Assembly (NCBI GenBank): GCA_963931925.1
Contig: OZ007570.1
Span: 43,918,187 to 43,982,186, forward strand
Reading direction: 5' to 3'
Length of the DNA: 64,000 nt
Origin: Onchidella celtica
Taxonomy: Eukaryota; Mollusca; Gastropoda; Systellommatophora; Onchidiidae
The notes beneath the pieces are model-generated. The model saw nothing but the letters and a program-made list of their open reading frames with translations. It was not told where the DNA came from and searched no databases. This document shows positions 45,612 through 57,005 of the stretch, piece after piece. A program made the position numbers and the translations under genes. Numbering within the stretch: the stretch's first letter is position 1; each line of letters starts with the position of its first letter.

Positions 45612-45693
45612 ATATAGTCTAGCAACAGTCTGTATGCAATAGATTGCGCGTGGGCGAGAGAGAGAGAGAGAGAGACAGAGAAAGACAGGAAGA

Positions 45694-45733
<40 letters not shown>

Positions 45734-45880
45734 AAGAGAGACAGAGAGAGAGAGGGTGCGTTATACATTGGGAGAACAAGACGTTCTGTGAGGCGCTCAG
45801 AGCAGTTTGGGGGGTGGAGGGGGGAAATTGGGTGCTATATAATATGATCTTCATTATTATTACTACTACATGTAGACGCA
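45250..45880 (+). pseudogene. decayed CR1/L2-like LINE 3' end
   Basis: The reading GYAPDIWNSLVES, followed in another frame by an FK-x-x-LKT-like peptide, matches the conserved LINE C-terminus seen at 16690-16790. Downstream are TG and GA microsatellites, GCGCTCAGAGC at 45793, GGTGCTATATAAT at 45829 and an ATT tail, the same tail plan as the other two LINE copies. Frameshifted and truncated. Confidence 0.7.
45573..45755. repeat. TG and GA microsatellites in LINE 3' UTR
   Basis: TG units at 45576-45604, then imperfect GA units at 45656-45755. These cause the ERER-type ORFs. Confidence 0.93.
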
Positions 45881-46270
45881 TTATAAGTGAAATAGGATAC
45901 TTTGTTTATAATGATCTACAGAAATGAGGGATGAAAGAGAGAAAGAGGGAAAGAAGGCTAAAGGGCACTGTTAAGGAGTCGAATCAAATGGTTTGAGTGT
46001 TTATTTTGGAGAAAGCACGTCCACACGATAATGGTTACGCTATGCTAGGAAAAAAACGATGGACGGAATATAACAGGACCACAGGACTAGTGATCTCTAA
46101 TCACTGAGTCATGCACGAAATGAATGCATTCCAAATCGCACTTGAATCTGAGCCTTAGAAAAAACAAAAACCACTGGGAAAAAAATGGTACGTACGTCGT
46201 TCCGTATCTATGACAGCCTTTGCAGTAAGATGACAGATGAGTTAATAAAGACTTCAGGTTGTAAGTGGCC

Positions 46271-46474
46271 CACTTTGACAAATCTGTTTTGAGTCTATTT
46301 TGATTTGATGCTCTCCCATGTCTTCACCAGTGGACTCGAAGCAATTTTGACGCAGCTGAACCAGTGGGACAGACTTGTTTTAGTCTGGTCAGTGTGCGAG
46401 GTCCGGTTTAACCCCATAGTTCACCTGCCACACTAAAACAGAGACCAAACAGATTTGAATTAGTGTGCCGCCAG
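46271..46474 (-). mobile_element. MITE family B, copy in reverse orientation
   Basis: GACAGACTTGTTTTAGTCTG, the CAGTGTGCGAGG region and the end GAATTAGTGTGCCGCCAG match the inverse of 59741-59937. No coding sequence. Confidence 0.65.
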
Positions 46475-46734
46475 TCTTTCATGGCTTGGAAGGTTTGCAC
46501 GTCAAACCATAATTATAGTCACATTATAGTGTAAATTCGTTCAGGTGACATGGCAGAGACAACTTTGTGACATGCGGCTATCTCTAAAACAAGCAAGAAT
46601 TTTTTGCTATTGTATTTTTTTGTGAAGTCAAGAAGCGCAGTGAATAAATCATTTAGAATATCCAAGTCTGGACTGGTGCTAAAATACATGGCTATTTCAT
46701 TAGGCGAGTCAAAGTTAATAATGGAGTACATTAA

Positions 46735-46790
46735 AATTTATACAGCGCCTGTCTCCACAAAGTGGACCCAAAGTGCTTTACAAAGAAATA
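46735..46790 (-). repeat. LINE 3' tail fragment (CR1/L2-like)
   Basis: The minus strand reads GTAAAGCACTTTGGGTCC, then GGCGCTGTATAAATT, the tail signature shared with the other LINE copies. No coding part remains. Confidence 0.5.
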
Positions 46791-46797
46791 GTAACAA

Positions 46798-47072
46798 CTC
46801 TCTCTCTCTTTCTCTCATTCTTTTGTTCTTTTCTTTTTTCCCTTTCACTTCCTCGGCCTTCTTTCTTTCTCTCTTTCTTTTCCTCTTCATTTTTTCTCTC
46901 TATTTCTCTCCCCCTTTTTCTAATCTCTCTCATTCTTTCCTTCTTTCTCTCTCTGATTCTTTTTCTTTCTTTCTCTCTTTCTCATCCTCTCTCTCATTCT
47001 TTCTTCCTTTCTTTCTTTCTCTCACTCTGTTTCTCTCTCCCCTCTCTCTTTCTCTCTCTCTCTCCCTCCAAT
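46798..47072. repeat. TC/TTTC polypyrimidine tract
   Basis: About 275 bp of imperfect CTTT and TC units. Generates Ser/Leu/Phe-rich false ORFs in two frames. Confidence 0.93.
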
Positions 47073-48497
47073 GTATTTACAAATATACTACTGTACAGAC
47101 ACACGAGTCCTAACGGGGTTGGAATACATCATTCTTATTTACAGTGTCTTAAATGTCTGCAACTCATGGCTCCTTGGAACAGACCTGTGAAGCAGTTTAC
47201 TTAGCGCTTTGTTGCGATGTCTAAAACAGCACACATTCAACAAAAAGTAACATCATTACAATTCTTTTCTCACCACATCTTTCCCTTTCTCTTATTTAGT
47301 CCACCCTTCTCTGTCTCCTGAAGCATTTTAATTCCTACTGCGTTGTGATAACTTACACAATAATAATATACATTCAACAAGTGTGATAATGACAATTCTT
47401 TTTCCTCTAAGCTTTCCCTTCCCCTTATTGAGTCCACCCTTCTCTCACCTGTAGCTGGCTTCACACTTGTTTCATGTTAATCACCCTATCTTCCCTATTT
47501 CTCAAGCGGTATCCAACCCACCGGGGGGGGGGGGGGGATGTTTCTAAGGGTGCTAAATTTTCTCAGATGTCTATAAATAAATTTCGGCGGAGCCCGTTCG
47601 TGAATGGAATAACTCTGTTGTCGAGATGGTGCCTTGTTATCGCCCTTGTCCGTCCTGACATGAGAGAGTTAGAGGCGTGAACGGTTTCCCTTTGAAGTCG
47701 CCGACACGACAGGTGCGTCTCTCCCTTCCTTGTCATCCTAAGTGGCTGGAGAGGTGTGAAGGAAGAGAGAGAGGGAGGAACGGAGAAAGCCCGTGAAGGC
47801 AGGATGGCCGTGCCAAGGAAAATTAAGGGAGCCCTTGTTTAAATCAATAAAAATATAATCAGTCATCGCTGTCGTGGGCAATGAGAAAGCTACTGTACTA
47901 TAATTGCCAAGCCATGGGGGGTTATCTAGAAAGTCCGTAGGTTGGATTTTGCCACTTTATGACTCGCCCCCCCCGCCCCCCCCCCAAACCCTCTTTCCTC
48001 CGCATGTGCCGTTTTCATATGTTTGGCCTTAACCAACTCCCTCCCCCCCACCCCCCCCTCCTTTTTCCACCTTTCCACGTACGAGTGCACTACCAATTAA
48101 CTGTTGAATGTGCATAACACCTCAATAATTATTTTCAAACTTCTAAGAGACATCTTGCATGGACTAGTTGACTTGATTCGCTAGATATATTTATAGCCTA
48201 TATTTTATTATAGGAATTCCTTTATTATAATGTTACTTTTTTTTTTTTTTTAATTGAAACTTCTTATTTCATTAATATGACTGAAAAAGCACACGTACGT
48301 ACACACCCCCCGCCCAAAACAAACAAATAAACAAAGTAAAACCCTAGTACAAGTAAGGGGGGGGGTGAGGAGGAGGAAGGGGGGGGGAGAAAATAGGGGT
48401 GCCAGTTGCACTAAAAATAAGGAGATGTGAAAGAGATGGAAATTGCAAGAGAATGTGCCAATATTACTACAAAACAAAAGAATGTAAATGTGTGTCT
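47073..48497. other. no gene; several G and C runs
   Basis: No supported gene. G15 at 47523-47537, C-runs near 47967-47985 and 48045-48058, G-runs near 48358 and 48382. Confidence 0.5.
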
Positions 48498-48603
48498 CTC
48501 TCTCTCTTCCTCTCCCTCTCTTTTCCCCCCTCTTTCTTCCTCTCTCACTCTCTCTGTCTGCCTACCTCTCTCACTCCCTCCATCTATCTCTTTCTTCCCC
48601 CTC

Positions 48604-48634
<31 letters not shown>
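48498..48634. repeat. TC-rich tract with C-run
   Basis: Imperfect TC units flanking a C12 run. False ORFs on both strands. Confidence 0.93.
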
Positions 48635-48917
48635 CCACGTTAACATGGCTGTGGGTTGACGTAGGGAAGAATGAAAAGAGAAGGGGAGGATGTGATAGAA
48701 AGCAGTAAAAGGGGAGCCAACTTCCTAATCTGGTCTCTGAGATTAAAGAGAGCTGGAGTGATTAGAGTGGTGAGATCAAAGGAAAGTTGAGGTGTGGGAC
48801 TCGATGCCATCAAAGATCAACCAAAGAAGTGGAATTTGAGAGTCAGCGCCGTAGTTCACCTGTCCTGCTCGTACGTGATGGTGTTGTGTGGGGGAAAAAG
48901 GGACTTGAGGAGACACA

Positions 48918-49008
48918 TGTCAAACCTGACAAGAAGCAAATGTCAAACCTAACAAAGACCAAAATAATGTCAAACCTGACAAGGACTAAATGTCAAGCCT
49001 GGCAAACT
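48918..49008 (+). repeat. short tandem array of about 25-bp units
   Basis: Four imperfect copies of a unit starting ATGTCAAACCTGACAA, with spacing of about 22-29 bp. Confidence 0.8.
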
Positions 49009-49651
49009 GCAATTTAAAATTTAAAAAAAATAAATAATGTTATTATCATGACTGAAAAATGATGACGGTTGCTGGCAATTACAAGTTGTATTTTATTGTA
49101 TAAGTAAGTGTATAAATGCTGCAGGCAGCAGGGTGCAGAAAGAGTGAATGACCGTGCATTTTGTCTGTTTGTTTGTTTGTTTTCAATCTTTTCAAAGATT
49201 GTTTACATGACTCTTTTGCGTATTTTGAATTGGGCGCCAGGCCTACAATAAACTAAACTTGAACTTCTTAAACACCAATTAAACTAAATTATTCATTGAA
49301 AACTTAGAAAGAAAAATGTGTGCGGAATACAAAATAGAGAAACATTTGAAGACGGATTGGCGCCTGTCAACTGTAATTTACGTTCAACGGAATGAGTGCT
49401 CTTTGGCGAGAATTCTTATTATGTGGAATTTGAAGAAACTCCAAGAAATTTCAAACTAATAAACACATTTCTTTGATGTTAATTGTGCCCACTAAATTAC
49501 TGTGACGGCAGCCCTTAGATCAAAGGACCATTTCAATTGCGCAGTTTATCGTATCCAAGAGCTGTCAAAATCAAGAAATTTTACCTTCTATTTACGCAGA
49601 GCTGAGACGATCTCCCGACCCATCCCGGAAATCGCACCCCGGAAGGTTGAA
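49009..49651. other. no gene recognised
   Basis: No supported feature. Confidence 0.45.
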
Positions 49652-49859
49652 GGCGCACTTGGTCAAATCTTTATTGTCTCGGTTTAGGTGTGAGGTGTGA
49701 GCTATAGAGTTAGACCAGTCGTAGCGCACTGGCAAAGGCTGAAACAAGACTGTCTCTCTAGTTCTAGAACTGCTTTGAGTCGGCTGGGGGCAAGAGAGAT
49801 TTCGCACACTCAGTCAAAACAGACGTAATAATGATAGACTTGGCTCAGTTTTCTACCAG
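49652..49859 (+). mobile_element. MITE family B, copy
   Basis: GGCGCACTTGGTCAAATCTT at the left, then TCTCGGTTTAGGTGTGAGG. Core GCTGAAACAAGACTGTCTCT; right end GACTTGGCTCAG, then CTACCAGC. Both ends are recognisable as diverged inverted repeats. Confidence 0.65.
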
Positions 49860-50777
49860 CAGCCGCATTGGTGCAGTTGAACAAATTAGGCGAGAGTGCA
49901 AAGCGAGATAATCTTACATTCTGGCCTTTCTGTAGAAATTAATGGGACCGTGTACATAATATTTGAAACTCTTCGGGTTTATGGAATTAAAGAGTGTTTA
50001 TTAAATTGATTTTGGTAATCCGACACAAAAAAAAAATATTTAAGATGCTGTCTGAGAAAGCCAGTGCACTGTGCACGTGGGAACAGATTAGCCAAGGTTT
50101 GACAGAGTAATGCTGCTAGATGTTACATTTGTGTGCTATGTGTCTACGTTTTGACTAAATATCTTAAATGTAATAGTCGTGGTAGAATATTCCTGGACCA
50201 GAGGAAATAAGGTGAGCACTAGCAAACTAGGTCGTGGATGTGATTGAAAATCAGTATCATAGCGTCACCATGCATGTGGTCGGCCCATCAAAATCAGCGA
50301 GGGGCGCGCCTAGACAAAAATGTGACGCGTTCCGACGGTTCGGGGCATAAAGTACCCTGGACTGTTTTCAGAAAATTCGCTCAACACATTGCAACCTTTT
50401 TTTTTTTACCAAAAATTTTTTTTTTCATAATTTGTAAATTTATCTATTAAACTTTAGTTTTAACCTTTAAAAAAAATAAAAATTATGCTTTAAAATATTT
50501 ATTTATAATTATCTACGAAAGTATGTCACTTTTCTTCAATGGTTTCCGTAACAAAATAGCACATTAGTCCCTTTACGATTTATTCAATAACAGCTTGCCA
50601 ACCTAGCAGTGTTTGGTATCATTTTAAACGGGAAAACCTAAACCTTCTAAATGTAGAACCAGCTTTAGTTTGTTTTAAAGGGTTGGTGCGCTTTTCTTGA
50701 ATAAAAACAGGTAGAACCAGTAAACAAAACGACCCCGAGGCTGGCAACACAGGGAAATCCCCTAAATTTTGATAGTT
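49860..50777. other. no gene recognised; AT-rich
   Basis: AT-rich sequence upstream of the 50816 ORF, with T-runs near 50398-50426. Nothing else supported. Confidence 0.45.
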
Positions 50778-50800
50778 GATTGGTCGAGAAGTCACATGAC
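50778..50800 (+). promoter_or_regulatory. inverted CCAAT box and E-box palindrome
   Basis: GATTGG (50778-50783) and GTCACATGAC (50791-50800), an E-box-type palindrome, lie 16-38 bp upstream of the ATG at 50816. The cluster looks promoter-like; activity is inferred. Confidence 0.4.
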
Positions 50801-50815
50801 ATCGCGTTGGTTAAA

Positions 50816-51232
50816 ATGGCGTCTAGAGAAAGTGTCATTCGAGATTGCTTAAACTCAGCAAGAAGCTCGAATTTGCAAAATGTTTTCCATGAAAAGGACC
50901 TGAGAGATTTGATAGAAGTCTATTTGATGGAAGATGATGGTGAAGAAGATTTAGAATTGGAGTATGATGAGATGGAAGGGAGTTTTGAAGATAGGTGTAG
51001 GTGCTTCGAAGGTGCTTCAACATCGGGAGCTTTAGATTTAGAAGAGGAAGACAGCAGTGATGATGATGAGGTAGACCGGGACGATGCAGATTTGGTAGTA
51101 GACATTGGAGTTAATATAGAATTAGAGGGGGAGGATGTTTTGATTCGAGACGACGAGATGGAAAAGGTCAGAAATTTTACAAGTGGGTGTAAGCTTAAGC
51201 TGGCGTCGGGGGAAACTGCGCCCAGAGCATAA
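50816..51232 (+). CDS. acidic protein of unknown function, possible first exon
   Basis: 138 codons from AAAATGGCG, a strong initiation context. Another in-frame start at 50780 would be TTG. The N-terminus (about residues 1-40) is mixed and possibly helical. Residues of about 40-125 are strongly acidic (Glu/Asp runs, LEEEDSSDDDEVDRDD). The tail MEKVRNFTSGCKLKL faintly recalls an F-x-x-GC(x)C stretch in poorly characterised transposon-linked metazoan proteins; that is a recollection, not a search. GGGT/GTAAGC near 51185-51193 could be a splice donor at that Cys codon. AATAAA at 51264-51269 could instead end a short transcript. Unlike other long ORFs here it does not overlap a simple repeat. Function unknown. 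Confidence 0.45.
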   Translation: MASRESVIRDCLNSARSSNLQNVFHEKDLRDLIEVYLMEDDGEEDLELEYDEMEGSFEDRCRCFEGASTSGALDLEEEDSSDDDEVDRDDADLVVDIGVNIELEGEDVLIRDDEMEKVRNFTSGCKLKLASGETAPRA

Positions 51233-51263
51233 ACATAAAAAAGCTGTAAAACTTTAAGAACTT

Positions 51264-51269
51264 AATAAA
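51264..51269 (+). terminator. AATAAA poly(A) signal candidate
   Basis: Lies 32 bp after the stop of the 50816-51232 ORF. A single hexamer, so weak evidence. Confidence 0.3.
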
Positions 51270-51589
51270 ACGGTTTGAAATTTTTCTGTATACCTAGAAG
51301 GCAATAAGTATAAAACTCATGCCAAATTTGGTTTGTCTAACACTATTAGAACATATCCGTTGCTATAGAGACAAATCTCAACTTTTACGCTCAGTTTTCT
51401 CAAAATTATAGATTTGAGCCATTCCCGCTTCATCGAAGTTCAAATGAGCAAATCTCAGCCAAATTGCAACCGATTGTCTTAAACTTGGTATCAAATGAAA
51501 GCTTATGACATGGAATTTAAGGTGGTACTCATATCTCAAAACACCCCAGGGGTACATTATGCCCCAAACCATGGGAACTCATCACAAAT

Positions 51590-51815
51590 GTCCTGCTGAA
51601 TCCTGAGGTACAATCCGAGACACAGAATACTGAGACGGACAATTCCTTCTTTCACTATATGTCCACAACTTGCGCGCGTATGAAAACGGTGAGTACTACT
51701 CACAGAGCTCTGTGGTGCTCGCCTTTTTCGTTCAATTATGAAGGAGCATGGTGTGAATTGTTGCGTTGTTGACATGGATGATACGCGCGGAATACGACGA
51801 ACGAAATTTGGCGAG
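51590..51815 (-). mobile_element. dispersed repeat family D, copy 1
   Basis: The reverse complement aligns with 53565-53800 and 62690-62885. The internal arms ACTTGCGCGCGTAT and ATACGCGCGCAAGT are inverted and about 130 bp apart. ATCATCCATGTYAACAAYGC and GTCCGTCTCAGTATTCTGTG are shared. Confidence 0.7.
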
Positions 51816-52259
51816 TGAGTTAGTGAGTAAGTAATAATAATAATAATAATAATAGGGAAGAGAGACAAGCGGAGAAAGAGAGAAAAGAAGGAGGGGATAA
51901 GAAAAAAGAGGAAGGAAAAATGAGTGGGGAAGCAAATTTATCCATGGCAACCCCGGGTACCTCATCTGACAGTTCAAACTTTAGCTGGTCAAAATAATTT
52001 TAATAAGTCTTGACGGGTATTGATGTCATTAGCTGTGATTCCTTTAACCCAAGGTGGCTCTTTTACGATCAATAAATTCCTGTTCGTTTTATTGGCCTTT
52101 CTGAAAGACGCAAATCATAATTATACTGATGTTGATTGAGGGAAAACAGCTTTGAAGTTTGAATTAAGGTAACGATTGACTCATATAGGAAAGTACTGAT
52201 TGAAGAATGAATAAAAGTATCGCAGAATAAGAGAAAGAGGCGGCGAGGGGATGAGAGAA
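51816..52259. other. no gene; short ATT tract
   Basis: AAT units at about 51833-51855 and purine-rich sequence. No gene. Confidence 0.5.
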
Positions 52260-52452
52260 AGAGCAAGAGAGAGGGAAAGAGAGAGAGAGAGGGAGAGAGA
52301 GAGAGATAGAGAGAGTGAGAGAGGGGCAGGGGCGGGGGGGGGGAGTGAGAGAGACTTACATGGAGAGAGGGAGAGAGAGAGAAAGTGAGATAATGGTGAT
52401 CATGGGGAACCTGACGTCGACGACGATGATGATGATGATGATGATGACAGTG
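52260..52452. repeat. GA-rich tract, G-run and GAT repeat
   Basis: Imperfect GA units, a G10 run near 52336, then a short GAT array at about 52424-52446. Confidence 0.93.
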
Positions 52453-52670
52453 TTGATGATGACTAAGATCCTGGTTCGCACTCCCTGATAACTAAGGTGG
52501 CGCCAACACTGGCACCCTGAACAACGTCATATCTGACGGTAACCCCAGGGCATTTCGCCCCTAACAGATTCAAATCTTCTACTCTTTTTTGACAGTCTGC
52601 TTGTTTAGAGATCAGCGGTTTTCAGTCTCTTCTCGTCCTGGACACACGTCAGCTTTTATGACAGTAAGGA

Positions 52671-52671
<1 letters not shown>

Positions 52672-52722
<51 letters not shown>
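52672..52722. repeat. TC microsatellite
   Basis: About 50 bp of TC with one TATC interruption. Confidence 0.95.
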
Positions 52723-52723
<1 letters not shown>

Positions 52724-52734
52724 GAATCTTAGAA

Positions 52735-52975
52735 GACCGTTGGGGCGCCACAGAAGACTTCGCAACCAGCTTCTCAGACGCTCCTAGGCAGGTGCTGAGT
52801 GTGAAGCCAGTTCATTCACTGATGTTGTCCTCTCATGCCTTTCTCTGTCTTCCTCTCCTTCTGCCTCCTCGCACTATCCCTTGTTGAATGGTTTGGGCAA
52901 GTCCTGTTGATCTTGATACATGACCATACCATCTCATTTTCCATCTTTTCACTGTAAGGATACTTTCGTGTAATT
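52735..52975 (-). pseudogene. decayed LINE ORF2 C-terminus
   Basis: Minus-strand frames give W-x-GH-like, GLAQTIQQG-like, GGRRRGRQR and EWTGFTLS pieces, then a peptide ending PQRSS. This order is typical of the C-terminus of an EN-RT LINE family common in aquatic invertebrates. It is interrupted by frameshifts and unlike the C-termini at 12.4, 16.7 and 39 kb, so a further lineage. Confidence 0.6.
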
Positions 52976-53045
52976 TAATCAAAAACATGTATGGCAGCAT
53001 ACTGCCTGAATTTCAGTGATCATTTCACCACATTACTTTATCATT

Positions 53046-53140
53046 TCGTCATTGCTCAACGATAATGGTATTATGTCAGACTGATGACAAAAGGCAACTG
53101 GCGGTTCATTGCATTTCTGAGCATGAGGGCTATCAGATAA
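53046..53140 (-). repeat. dispersed repeat shared with 43.8 kb
   Basis: Reverse complement resembles 43798-43890 over about 95 bp, with a conserved CAGTTGCCTTTTG centre. Confidence 0.6.
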
Positions 53141-53564
53141 TATTTATTATTATAGAAAAAAAATGCGCCCATAGGAAAATGTAATAAAGCAATGGAATCG
53201 TAATGGACAGAGTCACCAAATGACAGGAGAAGAAACAGATTTTTCTTGATATTTCAAAAATGTCAAAAATGGTTTTATACCATTCGCGCAGAGCAGTGAC
53301 CACTTTATTTTTACAATAAAAAAGCTGATGTACCTAACTGAGATAAATAGTATCAATTTTTCTACTTTGTGAAATTACAATAAATTAGTTGGTGCATTTA
53401 TTTAAAATGAATGTTACTAACGTTTCTACCTTTTGAACAGGAGACTATGTCAATACGTATGATCTTAGTGGTCTGGCAAAGAGAATGATTGTTGAAACAG
53501 CACTGACAGGAGATTGGGGAAAATAGTAGAAACGTTATTGTAGTCTACAGAGACACAGGCTATC
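53141..53564. other. no gene recognised
   Basis: No supported feature. Confidence 0.45.
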
Positions 53565-53800
53565 GAGACGGTTCAACCCGCCAAATTTTGTCCGTCGACT
53601 TACGCGCGTATCATCCATGTTAACAATGCAACAATTCGCATCACACCCCTTCATAACTGAATGAAAAAGGCTAGTACCACAGAGTTCTGTGAGTCATACT
53701 CACTGTATTTATACGCGCGCAAGTTGTGGATATAATAGTGAAAGATGGAATGGTCCGTCTCAGTATTCTGTGTCTCGGATAACATCCACCCTGAAAACTT
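53565..53800 (+). mobile_element. dispersed repeat family D, copy 2
   Basis: GCGCGTATCATCCATGTTAA, the CCCCTTCATAACTGAA region, then ATACGCGCGCAAGTTGTGG and TCCGTCTCAGTATTCTGTG. Orientation opposite to 51590-51815. Confidence 0.7.
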
Positions 53801-55466
53801 GAAAACCCGTGCTCCAACACAACAGGTTTCTAACATTAACCTTTCCCCAGGGAGGGCCGCGCGCCACAGTCAAATAAATAATAACAGTTCACACCTTAAC
53901 GCATTAGGCTTTAATGGGTGTTGATAGTTCGCCCGCCCTGTATTTGTTTTTAAACCAGCCAAAGTTTATTCCACTTGTGCTCACGTTTGTCTAGAGTTCG
54001 GTCCACGAAAACCATTAACATTTTTACGCGGCCAGACTAAGAATTTGTCGCGAATTCTTGAATGCTTGCACTGCCTATGAGGCTTCCCAGCAACTGCTTG
54101 TGTAAGTTTATCAAAGATTTGCTTTGTGTCCATAGGTTTTTCTGTAAAGTCAGTAGGTGGGGCAAGCTGAGTGTTCTGTTCTCTGAAAAAACAGGAAAAT
54201 ATTTTCTTATCTACATGTGGAAGATTTTGCGCATGTCTTTTGTGGACTCACCTCGCTGATCTGACACAATTCCGGGTGGGGGGCTCGGGGGTTGAGAGAC
54301 TGGGCGGCAGGGTTTGCTTTCTTATTGTAATGTCAACTGTTTCTGACTAGGTCTGGATGTAGCCGAATGATTCTGTGACACACAGAGATTATTATATTAA
54401 ACTTATTTCCTTTAAAATGGAACAATATCAGCACAATATAGCAACACACGCACACAAGTCATACACACACACAAACGCACTCACAGAGCACTGATCATAT
54501 TGTTCAGTTAAAGTAACTGTCTGAACAAAAGAAAAAAAAATAACGCTGAACCAGTTTTGTCGAATTGGAGCGACCCAGTGCACAGAAAACCATAAACCGT
54601 GGATAATCAAAATGCAATTATTCACAAATCCTACAGGACCACGAACACTTTGATTTCCAAAAGTGGGTATGTCTTCAATAACAATGTTAATCCAGGGATT
54701 TACAAACGCAAACAAACAACGACAGTAACGTTCCTTCTGGGCAACATCTCCTTCTTCCTTGCCCATTACTTTGTCTTATATCTTTCTTCCTACAGCTCGA
54801 CTCCCCCATAACTTATCCAACATAATATACATTTAAAAAACTGTTGCTTGCACTGATCTAATGCCCGTTACTAAGCTAGGCAAAGCTTCTTGTTATTCCG
54901 TTTAACAGGTGCTGTTACAAACCTTCGGTGTCCTGACACGCCCCCTTATTATTTATCAAAATGATAAGGGCCCCAAAGAAACGGAATCAAAGGGGCAGCG
55001 GAGCCCATGCATCAAAGACAAAATGTCGGCTTCGTAATCTCCCTTCAAAGACACGGTGGCGGCAGCCTCAAAACGTAGTGATCACCTCTAGTCTAGCTGT
55101 TAGTGACCAAACAGGCGGAAAATTGGAGGCGACAGAGGACAAGGGAGGAAGACCTCTTTTAAAAACGATGCGGGCTTGTAAAAAAAGAGCCTTTTATAGT
55201 GTGGGGTGTATGGTTTTCTGCTTAGCGTAATGATAAGTTTGTGGCTGGGGCCATCAGATCAAAGATTTTTAAAAATAAGAAATACTTCTAGGCTATTCCA
55301 CCCCTTAGCGTTCATTGTCGTGGGCCAGGGTGGGAACAAAATGGGGTTAGAACGGTAACGAAATTCAAAGGTTGTAACTGCCCTGACTCCAAAGATCTTC
55401 GTCTTCTGATTAAAGAGAGACAGAGAGACACACACAGAAGGATCCATCGGTGTAGGCCGACCAGTG
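53801..55466. other. no gene recognised
   Basis: No supported gene. A short ACAC-rich stretch near 54450-54480. Confidence 0.45.
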
Positions 55467-55893
55467 GATAGCAAAGACAAAATGTGGCAAAATGAGAAAG
55501 ACGTATGTGGCAAAGCCTCGATTTTTTTGTTTTCCATATTTTGATTTTGCTTTATTCAAGCCTTGGTGCGACAACATACATTTTTTGTATATTGCAACGA
55601 GAGTGCAGCTGCACTCAGCTCCGAAAGTAAGACAAGACATCCACATTTTTTTGTGGTTCAGAATTAGTTGTTTTCAAAGTTATATTTTGCATTTGATTTC
55701 CGATGTAGGCGTGGCTGAAAGTTTTCAGGGATAACTGAAGATTTCCCGAGTTCATAATGTACGTGTTTGACTAACATTTTGACTGAGTCAAAATAGGGCA
55801 AAAAGAAAAGTTGTATGTAGTAAAGCCTCGCGTAAGAACTAATACCATACAGAAACGGTACACTAAAACACGAAGGAAAAGGGAAGACATTTC
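55467..55893. repeat. two arms of the foldback family (6.9 kb type)
   Basis: About 55467-55515 (ACAAAATGTGGCAAAATGAG, GTGGCAAAGCCTCG) and 55785-55893 (GGCAAAAAGAAAAGTTG, TAAAGCCTCGCGTAAGAA) match the left arm of 6872-7265 in direct orientation, so this is not a simple intact element. Confidence 0.6.
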
Positions 55894-56782
55894 ATCAAAA
55901 TTTCGATAAACTGATCTTCGACAGGATAGAAAACTGAACCAATAAAACATTGAACAAATTAAAAAGTTGCAGAAAGTTAAACCAAAACGAGAGCTCAGCT
56001 GCCAGTCCAGACTTGGATCTTCGGAGCGTAACAGGTCGTCAACGTATGGAGGCTCGAAGCCATTATGACTGGAACTTATGTTAGCAAACAGTAACAAAAT
56101 TGTATCCACTTGTCACCCAGGAGCTGATTCCCATTCAACTTACATTGTTGGTCAATGATTCAAATAACCCAGTTGGATTGGGGTTTGGCTTCACTTCAGA
56201 GACGCAACAAACTCATGTGTTTTTCTTGCTCTTGAGTGCATGTCTTGGCACAATCAACTGTTTACTGAAAATGTTTCCAATTTGTGATTGATGCATCGTA
56301 TTGTTTAGATGTAGTGTCTCGCAAGTCTCAGTGAGCAAAAATCCCTTACAACTTCCATATTGGCTCACTCAGCTTCAGATAAAAAAAATTAAAGCGTGTG
56401 CTTACAAAAAAACAAACAAGTGAAATAATTATCTGTGGCGAAACAGAGCGCTGTCTGGGTATGACACGGTCTGATGCTTGATGTTAGATCTATCTTCAAA
56501 TAGAAATACTTATTAAGAGAGAGGGAGAGAAAGAGAGAGAGAGAGAGAGAGCCCCAGACAGACAGACAGAGAAGGCGACATGAAACATAATTATTCTGTT
56601 GTTCACCCCCCCCCCCCACCCCCACCCCATTTCCCAGAGCATGCATTTGTACAAGGGCGTTTCGTTGTGAGCATCGAAGCGCTATCTTCCATCTCAAGAA
56701 ACGATTGGAAAATCACTGGATCGAGTTCAACTACTGGAGGTTTCCAGAGGCAAATATCCTATAAACGCAGCCTTTAGGTGCA
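55894..56782. other. no gene; GA tract and C-run
   Basis: A GA microsatellite at about 56515-56552 with a short ACAG end, and a C11 run near 56607. No gene supported. Confidence 0.5.
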
Positions 56783-57005
56783 GGGAAAGTCGACACAGTG
56801 GTCTAGAGCCAAGGTGCTCGCTTCTCATGCCGAAGGTACCGTGTTCGATCGCCGGTCGGTGCAGGTGTGTTGGAATTTTTTTCTGTGGGAAAAAATTCCT
56901 GTCCCTGATCTTATGGTTAGTAGACTCGAGCACCTAGTCTTCTCGGAATAAGGACGAAAAACTCGGAGGGCCCGTGTGCACGTTGCGCATGTTTATCTTG
57001 ACGGT
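56783..57005 (+). mobile_element. tRNA-derived SINE, copy 1
   Basis: A-box-like TGGTCTAGAGCCAAGG and B-box-like GTTCGATCGCC about 30 bp apart form a pol III promoter in a tRNA-like head. Then TGTTGGAATTTTTTTC, a conserved central part (AGCACCTAGTCTTCTCGG, ATAAGGACGAAAAAC) and a tail CGTGTGCACGTTGCGCATG. Shared in full with 58021-58240 (inverted). Confidence 0.78.
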
